Part shown: positions 1-5,081 of the stretch, in pieces
How the letters are laid out: each line of letters begins with the position of its first letter
Position numbering within the stretch: position 1 is the stretch's first letter
Source: Oribacterium sp.
GTDB taxonomy: Bacteria; Bacillota_A; Clostridia; Lachnospirales; Lachnospiraceae
Assembly: GCA_017940955.1 (NCBI GenBank)
Contig: JAGAXP010000277.1
Span: 1 to 8,576 of the forward strand
Direction of reading: 5' to 3'
DNA: 8,576 nucleotides
The notes under the pieces: generated by a model
Seen by the model: only the letters and a program-made list of their open reading frames with translations
Database searches by the model: none
What the model was told of the DNA's origin: nothing
Position numbers and translations under genes: made by a program

Positions 1-66
1 GCAATGGTTCGCGAAGACCGTGGTCGGCTCTTTTCCCCACCATCCGGAGTTATTGGAACCACTAAT

Positions 67-410
67 TGACCTTAAAACTCAGAATTCAGAATATAAGTCA
101 ATGTAACCTGCCATTCAGAATGACCCAAATCCTGATTACCTGAATTTGAGTCAATGTAACCTGCTATTCAGGATGACCCAAATCCTGATTACCTGAATTT
201 GAGTCATTATAACCTGCTATTCAGGATGACCCAAATCCTGATTACCTGAATTTGAGTCATTATAACCTGCTATTCAGGATGACCCAAATCCTGATTACCT
301 GAATTTGAGTCATTATAACTTGCCATTCAGGATGACCCAAATCCTGATTACCTGAATTTGAGTCATTATAACCTGCCAGTCAGGATGACTCAAATGCTGG
401 TAACCGGAAT
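67..410. repeat. 53-bp tandem repeat array, about six and a half copies
   Basis: The heptamer TGACCCA recurs at 121, 174, 227, 280 and 333, exactly 53 bp apart, and as TGACTCA at 386. Copies 174-226 and 227-279 are identical, and 121, 280 and 333 differ at two positions each. A degenerate 54-bp copy precedes them at 67-120, and a diverged partial copy closes the array at 386-410. Each unit holds nested inverted repeats. In the copy around 192-241 these are CCTGAAT (192-198) with ATTCAGG (219-225), ATTTGAGTCAT (197-207) with ATGACCCAAAT (226-236, one mismatch), and TCAGGAT (221-227) with ATCCTGA (235-241). The period is not a multiple of three and the frames carry stops, so the array is not coding. 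It lies just upstream of the tRNA promoter. Its function is unknown. Confidence 0.95.
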
Positions 411-497
411 ATGGGCCTTGTTCACTGCGAAAATAAGGCATACCGGCTGAACTGTTTCGGTCCACCGGCTGAATTTTATCAATTTTTCAACTGTATA

Positions 498-526
498 TTG
501 ACATTGATATATCTATATGATAAATT
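498..526 (+). promoter_or_regulatory. Promoter of the tRNA-Thr gene
   Basis: A perfect -35 box TTGACA lies at 498-503. After a 17-bp spacer comes TAAATT at 521-526, preceded by TG at 518-519 with one intervening base, which makes an extended -10 element. The predicted transcript would start near 533, about 22 nt before the mature tRNA. This suits a housekeeping sigma factor and a short 5' trailer removed by RNase P. Confidence 0.7.
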
Positions 527-554
527 TAGTAGGTTCTCACTTGAGAGAGCAAAT

Positions 555-627
555 GCTGGTATAGCACAGTCGGTAGTGCGTCGCATTGGTAGTGCGGAGG
601 TCACCGGTCCGATTCCGGTTACCAGCT
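555..627 (+). tRNA. tRNA-Thr (anticodon GGU)
   Basis: The full cloverleaf can be drawn. Acceptor stem 555-561 pairs with 620-626 (7 of 7). The D stem is 564-567/576-579 (GCAC/GTGC), with a loop carrying the conserved GG at 572-573. The anticodon stem is 581-585/593-597, with one G-U pair at its outer end. The anticodon loop TTGGTAG (586-592) places GGT at 588-590, reading ACC and ACU threonine codons. The variable loop is AGGTC (598-602), and the T stem is 603-607/615-619. The discriminator is T627; no CCA is encoded, and a run of T follows. One oddity is the T loop TCCGATT (608-614): position 55, almost always U/pseudouridine, is C (base 609), although G18-C55 could still pair. The gene has its own promoter and terminator, so it is probably expressed. 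Confidence 0.93.
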
Positions 628-659
628 TTTTTTATTTTTGTCATTCCAATATGTTTAAG

Positions 660-701
660 GCCACAAGTTGACGATTTCCGCCAGCTTGTGGCTTCTTTTT
701 T
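660..701 (+). terminator. Rho-independent terminator of the tRNA-Thr unit
   Basis: Arms 660-670 and 682-692 form an 11-bp stem (GCCACAAGTTG with CAGCTTGTGGC, one G-U pair) around the 11-nt loop 671-681. The stem is followed by TTC and a run of six T ending at 701. It lies 33 nt beyond the tRNA 3' end, so the primary transcript would need 3' trimming. The T run directly after the tRNA (627-633) has no hairpin other than the tRNA itself. Confidence 0.85.
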
Positions 702-925
702 GAAACGGTCCACTAACACCGTCCCCTTTATCCATAAAAAAATCCCTCAAACTTCGAGAAACTACCATTGTGAAAAAGCAGCTTTTTTGTGTGAGCTGGG
801 GTTGGATCGTAAGCTAACAAATACCAAAGAGAAAAAAGGGGTGGGCGAACACAAAAAAGGGAACTACACTAGTACATCAGGCCCCTAGTTACTGATTTAG
901 TTAAGTGCAAAAACAGCACTTTGTT
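702..925. other. Non-coding spacer between the tRNA unit and mgtE
   Basis: I see no credible gene here: reading frames through it are short, overlap the tRNA or its terminator, and lack ribosome sites. It holds a small inverted repeat AAAAAGC/GCTTTTT (773-779, 781-787) and purine-rich runs at 829-840 and 853-862. Near its right end, AACTA (865-869) and TAGTT (888-892) could pair in a minus-strand transcript ahead of a T run. That could act as a weak second terminator for mgtE, but the case is thin. Confidence 0.5.
903..921 (-). terminator. Possible weak terminator hairpin after mgtE
   Basis: On the minus strand, four bases after the mgtE stop codon, AAGTGC and GCACTT (916-921 and 903-908) form a perfect 6-bp stem around a 7-nt loop TGTTTTT. 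No U tract follows, so it is not a classic intrinsic terminator. It may protect the 3' end of the message or act with downstream sequence. Confidence 0.35.
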
Positions 926-2278
926 TCACAGCTTCAATATCATAGTCGCGATCCTGAAGTATGCCAGCAGCGAGAGAGCATCAACGATGGTGGTAATGAA
1001 AGGACTTGCCATAACCGCGGGATCGAAGCCCAGGCGCTTAGCACCTACAGGAAGCACACAGCCTATGAGCATGGCCATCAGGACTGACGCAATAAGGGTC
1101 AGACATACTGTCATGGCTACAGCCACTGCAACATGATCAAAAACCAGGAGCTTTAAAAAATTGGCTGCCGCCAAAGTCAGACCGCAGAAAACGGCAACTC
1201 TTACTTCCTTCCAGATAACCACCGGAACATCGGAATATTCAATCTCACCGAGAGACAATCCACGGATTACCGTAACAGATGCCTGACCTCCGGCATTACC
1301 GCCCGTATCCATAAGCATTGGAATGTATGCCACAAGCACTGCACAGACACTCAAGGCGTCCTCAAAGGATTTAATGATGGCACCGGTAAAGGTAGCACTC
1401 ACCATGAGAAGAAGTAACCAGGGGATCCTCTTTTTATAGGTTTCCATCACGCTGGTCTTCATGTAGGTCTTGTCGGAAGGAAGGATAGCTGCCATCTTTT
1501 CCATATCCTCCGTAGCCTCTTCTTCCAGGATATCCACGATATCATCGACCGTAACGATACCCACAAGCCTGTTTTCATTGTCTACTACCGGCATGGTGGT
1601 AAAGTCGTACTTCTTGAATTGTCTCGCAACCTCCTCCTGATCCATCATGGTGTTAAGGGCAATGACATTTTCATGCATTATGTCCCCGATTATCTCATCA
1701 TCCTTTGAGAGAAGGAGATATCTCAGGGCAACGGTTCCAAGCAAATGTCTGCCGCTGTCCAGAACATAACACACATCGATGGTCTCCGAATCAATGCCCA
1801 CCTTGCGGATACGCTCGATGGCTTCCCTTACGGTAGAGCTTTCCTTAAGATCCACAAACTCCACCGTCATTATGCTTCCGGCACTGTCATCCGGATAGCG
1901 AAGAAGCTGATTTATCTCACGCCTCGTATCGGCATTGGCATTGGCAAGTATCCTTGTAACGATGTTAGCAGGCATCTCATCCATCAGGTCCGCAGCATCA
2001 TCCGCCATCAGATTATCAATGATACTCGCCGCTTCCTTTTCGGACATGGCGCTGATGATCTTTTGCTGAAGATCCACATCAAGATACGCAAAAACGTCCG
2101 CAGCCTGATTCTTCGTCAGGATACGGAATATCTTAAGCATTCGCTCTTCATCGAGTTCCTCTATCCATGCTGCGATATCCGCATCATTATGCTCGGACAA
2201 GGCCTCACGGAGCTTCAGGTATTCCTTGTTTTCAAACATGGTGAGAAGCCCGTCAAAAACATTATTCTTTTCTTCCAT
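926..2278 (-). CDS. mgtE: MgtE-type magnesium transporter
   Basis: This is a 450-residue inner-membrane Mg2+ channel, about the usual length for the family. The order of parts is an acidic N-terminal superhelical domain (about 1-125), a conserved link with YPDDSAGSIMT (128-138), paired CBS domains (about 139-262), a plug helix, and a five-helix membrane domain from about 285. The pore signature is visible in YIPMLMDTGGNAGGQAS (318-334) and in DPAVMASPFITTIVD (419-433); D433 matches the Mg2+-coordinating aspartate known in Thermus MgtE. By family knowledge, Mg2+ binding between the N and CBS domains closes the pore when cell Mg2+ is high. I chose the ATG at 2278 because AAGGAG (2286-2291) sits 7 nt upstream; an in-frame ATG 12 codons earlier lacks such a site. 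It is divergent from the glycosyltransferase gene and has a long leader of its own. No frame damage is seen. Confidence 0.95.
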   Translation of the reverse strand: MEEKNNVFDGLLTMFENKEYLKLREALSEHNDADIAAWIEELDEERMLKIFRILTKNQAADVFAYLDVDLQQKIISAMSEKEAASIIDNLMADDAADLMDEMPANIVTRILANANADTRREINQLLRYPDDSAGSIMTVEFVDLKESSTVREAIERIRKVGIDSETIDVCYVLDSGRHLLGTVALRYLLLSKDDEIIGDIMHENVIALNTMMDQEEVARQFKKYDFTTMPVVDNENRLVGIVTVDDIVDILEEEATEDMEKMAAILPSDKTYMKTSVMETYKKRIPWLLLLMVSATFTGAIIKSFEDALSVCAVLVAYIPMLMDTGGNAGGQASVTVIRGLSLGEIEYSDVPVVIWKEVRVAVFCGLTLAAANFLKLLVFDHVAVAVAMTVCLTLIASVLMAMLIGCVLPVGAKRLGFDPAVMASPFITTIVDALSLLAYFRIATMILKL

Positions 2279-2576
2279 ATCATATCTCCTTATATACGGC
2301 AAAAGAAGCCGCACACAGGAAAATACTCTTTACAGGGAATTCCGGGTGTTGCAGCAGAGGATTGCCGTGGTCATATCATTTGTACTTCGGGGAACAGTAT
2401 CTGAACTTCGACTGTCACTTGACATATGACCACCACCCTTCAAAAGAATCAAAAAACAGAACACCCACCCGTAAAGCGGGTGATTTTGTGCACCATGCGC
2501 CTGATAGTTTTGCTGCCTGCAAAACCTGAAGCAGCGCACGTCACGCAGTCACAACCTGCAATCAAAAATGATCCTT
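2279..2576 (-). promoter_or_regulatory. Long structured 5' leader of mgtE, not an evident M-box
   Basis: The promoter at 2583-2611 predicts an untranslated leader of about 298 nt. In transcript order it can form three main structures. (1) A stem of 2534-2539 with 2495-2500 is capped by a hairpin of 2519-2525 with 2507-2513 (GTTTTGC/GCAAAAC, loop AGGCA). (2) A GC hairpin CACCCG-CTTTA-CGGGTG (2477-2482/2466-2471) is followed, after 9 nt, by six U (2451-2456). (3) A larger fold has GGGTG (2438-2434) with CACCC (2348-2344) and, stacked on it, GTGGTCATAT (2433-2424) with ATATGACCAC (2376-2367). This encloses ACAGT/ACTGT (2415-2411, 2398-2394). A small CGGC/GCCG hairpin (2311-2308, 2300-2297) precedes the ribosome site. 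I could not find the conserved M-box core. A Mg2+-responsive or other cis-regulatory leader is inferred; a decayed mobile-element end is an alternative. Confidence 0.5.
2330..2425 (-). CDS. Possible 31-residue leader peptide upstream of mgtE
   Basis: A 31-codon frame starts with ATG at 2425-2423 and ends at 2330, inside the predicted mgtE leader and 51 nt before the mgtE start. Upstream is GGGTGGTGGTC, close to a Shine-Dalgarno sequence and well spaced (GGGTGG, then 7 nt, then ATG). The peptide is polar and rich in Ser, Thr, Asp and Asn (start MSSDSRSSDTVPR), with a Cys-Cys pair near its end. I recognise no family. Start codon and ribosome site lie in the 10-bp stem 2424-2433/2367-2376, so translation and RNA folding would compete. 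It may equally be a chance frame in a structured RNA. Confidence 0.25.
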   Translation of the reverse strand: MSSDSRSSDTVPRSTNDMTTAILCCNTRNSL

Positions 2577-2582
2577 GACTCA

Positions 2583-2611
2583 ATTCTATGTTTGGAAAAT
2601 ATCAAAGTCAA
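2583..2611 (-). promoter_or_regulatory. Promoter of mgtE
   Basis: On the minus strand, TTGACT (2611-2606), a 17-bp spacer and TAGAAT (2588-2583) match the housekeeping consensus at 5 of 6 bases in each box. The transcription start would fall near 2576, about 300 nt before the mgtE start codon. No better promoter is seen closer to the gene. Confidence 0.75.
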
Positions 2612-2635
2612 GACATTTAACGGTCAGGACATTTA
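2607..2635. repeat. Pair of 13-bp direct repeats at the mgtE -35 box
   Basis: GTCAAGACATTTA (2607-2619) and GTCAGGACATTTA (2623-2635) differ at one base and are spaced 16 bp start to start. The first overlaps the mgtE -35 element (2606-2611), and the second lies just upstream of it. This is the placement of a tandem operator for a dimeric regulator such as a response regulator, which could act on mgtE and perhaps on the divergent glycosyltransferase promoter. The regulator is unknown. Confidence 0.5.
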
Positions 2636-2648
2636 GCTTATGAAAAAG

Positions 2649-2677
2649 TTCCGTACATCCAGAATTTATGGTACAAT
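2649..2677 (+). promoter_or_regulatory. Likely promoter of the glycosyltransferase gene
   Basis: TACAAT at 2672-2677 is preceded by TG at 2669-2670 with one intervening base (extended -10). The -35 region 17 bp upstream (TTCCGT, 2649-2654) is weak, as is common with extended -10 promoters. Transcription would start near 2684, leaving a leader of about 100 nt. Confidence 0.5.
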
Positions 2678-2685
2678 CATTCGAG

Positions 2686-2753
2686 CCATAGCAATACGCT
2701 TAAAGCACACTTACGGATAAACCACTTTAGATAATTGCTTTTAGCGTTTATGG
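2686..2753 (+). promoter_or_regulatory. Stem-loop in the glycosyltransferase leader
   Basis: CCATA (2686-2690) pairs with TATGG (2749-2753). Then, across a small internal loop, ACGCTTAAAGCA (2696-2707) pairs with TGCTTTTAGCGT (2736-2747) with one mismatch, around a 28-nt loop. The element begins at about the predicted transcript start and ends 30 nt before the start codon. The octamer CGGATAAA occurs in the loop (2714-2721) and again just upstream of the ribosome site (2760-2767). It resembles no riboswitch core I know. Confidence 0.45.
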
Positions 2754-2782
2754 TAATTTCGGATAAATGAAAAGGTTATACG

Positions 2783-3817
2783 ATGCAAAAGCTTCTTTCC
2801 GTAGCAATCCCTTGCTACAATTCTCAGGAATATGTCCGGCATGCCATAGAAAGTCTGCTGCCCGGCAAAGATAAAACAGAAATAATCGTTGTCAATGACG
2901 GTTCAACGGATGATACACAAAAAATAGCAGAAGAATACGCCGGAAGATATCCCGGCACAGTCAAGGTTGTGAACAAGGAAAACGGAGGACACGGAGATGC
3001 GGTGATGGCAGGTCTCAGTCAGGCTACCGGTCTTTATTTCAGGGTTCTGGACTCCGATGACTGGCTGGACGAAGCATCACTTTACATATTTCTGGGAACT
3101 CTCCAAAAGATGCGGGACAGCAGTAACCCTGTGGATCTCATTCTCACGAACTATGTTCACGAGAATGTAATTGCAAAACGGAGCTGCAGCATCAACTACC
3201 ATAAAAATCTGCCCATAAACCGCCGCTTCTCCTGGGATGAAGTGAAGGAATTTGAGATGGGTTCCTACCTTCTCATGCATGCCACCACTTTCCGGACAGA
3301 CCTTCTTCTTAGCTGCAATATGGAGCTTCCGAAACACACCTTCTACGTGGATCACCTGTTCGTGTCATATCCCCTGATGCACGTGGAAAGCATGTTTTAT
3401 CTGGATATAGATCTTTACCGCTACTTCATAGGAAGGGCTGACCAGTCTGTTAATGAGAATGTCATGCTGCAAAGGATCAACATGCAGCTTGAAGTGAACC
3501 GCCGCATGCTCTATGATCTGGATCTCGGAAGCATTGACAATAAATCCAAAAAAGAGTACCTCTACTACTATGTGGAAATCCTCTCACTCATTACCATAAC
3601 CATACTTCTCCGTTCCGGAACAAAAGAAAACGAGGAACTGATGGAATCGTTCCTCGATGAAATAAAAGAGAAGAAGCCTGATGTTTATGATTGGATAATG
3701 CAGAAGCCCTTTTACAGGCATCCCATTCGTCCCATCCGCATCCTTCCCCGTTTTATAAGCTATCCGACCTATCGCATTTCCTACCTGATAGCCCGTCGCC
3801 ACTTCGTGTTCAACTGA
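2783..3817 (+). CDS. Family 2 glycosyltransferase
   Basis: The 344-residue product has a GT-A fold of the GT2 family, which transfers a sugar from a nucleotide-sugar donor. The N-terminus LLSVAIPCYNSQEYV (4-18) is the nucleotide-binding start, followed by VVNDGSTDDT (36-45), NGGHGDAV (67-74) and the metal-binding DSDDW (90-94). Further on, YVDH (188-191) lies where the catalytic base is expected, and YFIGRADQSVN (214-224) matches a motif common in bacterial GT2 enzymes. There is no signal peptide or clear membrane helix, so it probably works at the cytoplasmic face of the membrane. The ATG at 2783 has GAAAAGG upstream at 2769-2775. The acceptor cannot be read from sequence; a cell-wall, capsule or lipid-linked glycan is likely. 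Its 3' end overlaps the convergent membrane protein gene by 37 bp. Confidence 0.9.
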   Translation: MQKLLSVAIPCYNSQEYVRHAIESLLPGKDKTEIIVVNDGSTDDTQKIAEEYAGRYPGTVKVVNKENGGHGDAVMAGLSQATGLYFRVLDSDDWLDEASLYIFLGTLQKMRDSSNPVDLILTNYVHENVIAKRSCSINYHKNLPINRRFSWDEVKEFEMGSYLLMHATTFRTDLLLSCNMELPKHTFYVDHLFVSYPLMHVESMFYLDIDLYRYFIGRADQSVNENVMLQRINMQLEVNRRMLYDLDLGSIDNKSKKEYLYYYVEILSLITITILLRSGTKENEELMESFLDEIKEKKPDVYDWIMQKPFYRHPIRPIRILPRFISYPTYRISYLIARRHFVFN

Positions 3818-4806
3818 AGGAGCAGAAGCTGGGATCCGCTTAAGATAAGTGGGAACAGGAAGCTGCAGAAACGTGACAGGAGCATGGTGCTTCCCATAAG
3901 ATGCTTAGGTATGAGATCCGCAAAAAACAGTGCAAAGCCATACTCTGTAACTCCTGCTGCTCCCGGAAGAGGAAGGGAGGATACCGAAAGAAACAGAGCT
4001 CCCTGGGTACAGACTCCGGTGAACCAGCTGAAGCTGTCACAGCCCAAAGCCCTGGCACAGAGATACGGCACGGAATGGAAGAGTGACATCTGAACAAACG
4101 AGGTCAGAAGTATCTTCACGAATACTCTCTTGTTACTGTTCATTAAACCGGCAGCTTTACGATATCTTGCGAAAAAACGCATTATTTCGTTCTTGCTGCC
4201 GGGGTTTTTGTTTTTACGGTTAAACCTTAAGGCTATATACGCAAACATTATGGTCATCCTTCTGGAAAAAAGGATGGAGATAAGGATGGCTATAGTCACG
4301 AGGTTTATGGCAAAGCCTATGGGAAATACATAGGAAAACTTCCCTCCCAGACTAAATATCCCCTTAGATGCAAATGTCAATCCGATGATCCCCCACACAA
4401 CTGCCATTATCTGATAACTCAGAAAAGCGCACAGAAGAGAAAAGGTACCGTGGGATAGCTTGATCCTGTCCTTGTACATGAAATACAACTGCCCGGGCTG
4501 TCCTCCCGAGGAAGAAGGGGTGATGGAGCTGAAGAAGAAGCCTGCGAAGGCATATTTCATCATCTGAGGTATGCTTACCTCATATCCCGTAAGCCTTAAA
4601 CACCTTCTGATGTTAAGACCGTCAGCAATGGAATAGAGTATCATTGCTGCCACTGCAGCCGTCACCCAGCGTGGATCCGCATGCCTTAAAGTACCTGCTA
4701 TATCGTTTCCGTCCAGCTCCTTGTATATGATATAAATTGTTGCTCCTCCGAGTACCAGAAGGAGAAGCGCACCAAACCAGACAGATTTTTTCTTCAATAA
4801 GTTCAT
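3781..4806 (-). CDS. Flippase-like membrane protein of the LPG synthase TM / UPF0104 family
   Basis: This 341-residue multi-pass membrane protein belongs to the family of the MprF flippase-like domain and YbhN (lysylphosphatidylglycerol synthase TM region, UPF0104). Hydrophobic segments lie near 10-28, 46-62, 84-96, 122-145, 157-180, 229-250, 262-280, 286-300 and 303-331. Family motifs include SSSGGQPGQLYFMYK (98-112) and PLPGAAGVTEYG (279-290). There is no C-terminal aminoacyl-transferase domain, so it is not a full MprF. It may move a lipid or lipid-linked sugar, but substrates of this subgroup are poorly known. The start at 4806 is chosen because GGAGG (4817-4813) lies 6 nt upstream; a longer frame from 4842 adds 12 basic residues and has no better site. 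It converges on a glycosyltransferase, a neighbour that fits lipid-linked glycan export, which is inference. Confidence 0.85.
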   Translation of the reverse strand: MNLLKKKSVWFGALLLLVLGGATIYIIYKELDGNDIAGTLRHADPRWVTAAVAAMILYSIADGLNIRRCLRLTGYEVSIPQMMKYAFAGFFFSSITPSSSGGQPGQLYFMYKDRIKLSHGTFSLLCAFLSYQIMAVVWGIIGLTFASKGIFSLGGKFSYVFPIGFAINLVTIAILISILFSRRMTIMFAYIALRFNRKNKNPGSKNEIMRFFARYRKAAGLMNSNKRVFVKILLTSFVQMSLFHSVPYLCARALGCDSFSWFTGVCTQGALFLSVSSLPLPGAAGVTEYGFALFFADLIPKHLMGSTMLLSRFCSFLFPLILSGSQLLLLQLNTKWRRAIR

Positions 4807-4845
4807 CAATAACCTCCGGGGACGTTTCCGTCGTCCACTCAATAG

Positions 4846-4854
4846 ATTGTATCA
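4846..4854 (-). promoter_or_regulatory. Probable extended -10 promoter of the flippase-like gene
   Basis: On the minus strand, TGATACAAT (4854-4846) is an extended -10 element (TG, one base, TACAAT) about 40 nt upstream of the start codon. I see no convincing -35 box at 16-18 bp. The leader would be short, about 33 nt. Confidence 0.4.
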
Positions 4855-5081
4855 CAACACATCATAAAAATGGAAGAATATACAAGATATCGTAAACAGG
4901 CAGCCGTAGGGCATCCTTTTAGAACCTTTTCTCTCCAGCTCAGGACCACTTATCCCTAAGAGGTGTCTTTGCATTTTCTGTATAAAATATTAATAAATGT
5001 ACATTAACCGACGATATAGATAGTGTCAAAACAGTCAATCTGAGATTGTATTTTTTACATACTTCCAAGGAATATGCCCGT

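Noticed and set aside
2..106. Open frame entering from the window edge and stopping at 104-106 (+), possibly the C-terminus of an upstream gene
   Set aside because: About 34 residues without recognisable family, the last third formed by the first degenerate repeat unit. Other frames here are also open for 20 or more codons, so a coding call is not justified.
67..410. CRISPR array
   Set aside because: The entire 53-bp period is conserved, so there are no variable spacers, and no cas genes are nearby.
411..888. Several short frames on both strands over the tRNA and its terminator
   Set aside because: They read through the tRNA-Thr gene and terminator, lack ribosome sites and have the look of known false proteins made by translating tRNA genes.
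1745..2404. 219-codon plus-strand frame opposite mgtE
   Set aside because: It is antisense to the well-supported MgtE coding region, has no family-like sequence and is a shadow frame.
2466..2482. Classic intrinsic terminator within the mgtE leader
   Set aside because: The GC hairpin is good, but the six-U run begins 9 nt after the stem, too far for a standard terminator. It is kept only as part of the leader description.
2423..2540. End of an IS200/IS605-type element or a transposon-associated guide RNA (HEARO-like)
   Set aside because: GC hairpins of this kind occur at such ends, but no transposase or nuclease remnant and no matching partner end are visible in the window.
2279..2576. M-box (ykoK) riboswitch
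   Set aside because: The position is right, but I could not find the conserved core sequences of that family by eye. A covariance search should make the final call.
4981..5005. Promoter for the GGDEF-EAL gene at TATAAA 4981-4986, with a palindrome AATGTACATT at 4996-5005
   Set aside because: No -35 box at the right distance and the sequence is AT-rich. The palindrome is short, so neither is strong enough to list as a feature.
5046..5081. Upstream TTG start adding 12 residues to the GGDEF-EAL protein
   Set aside because: There is no ribosome site before 5046, while the ATG at 5082 has AAGGAA at suitable spacing and gives a normal N-terminal membrane anchor.
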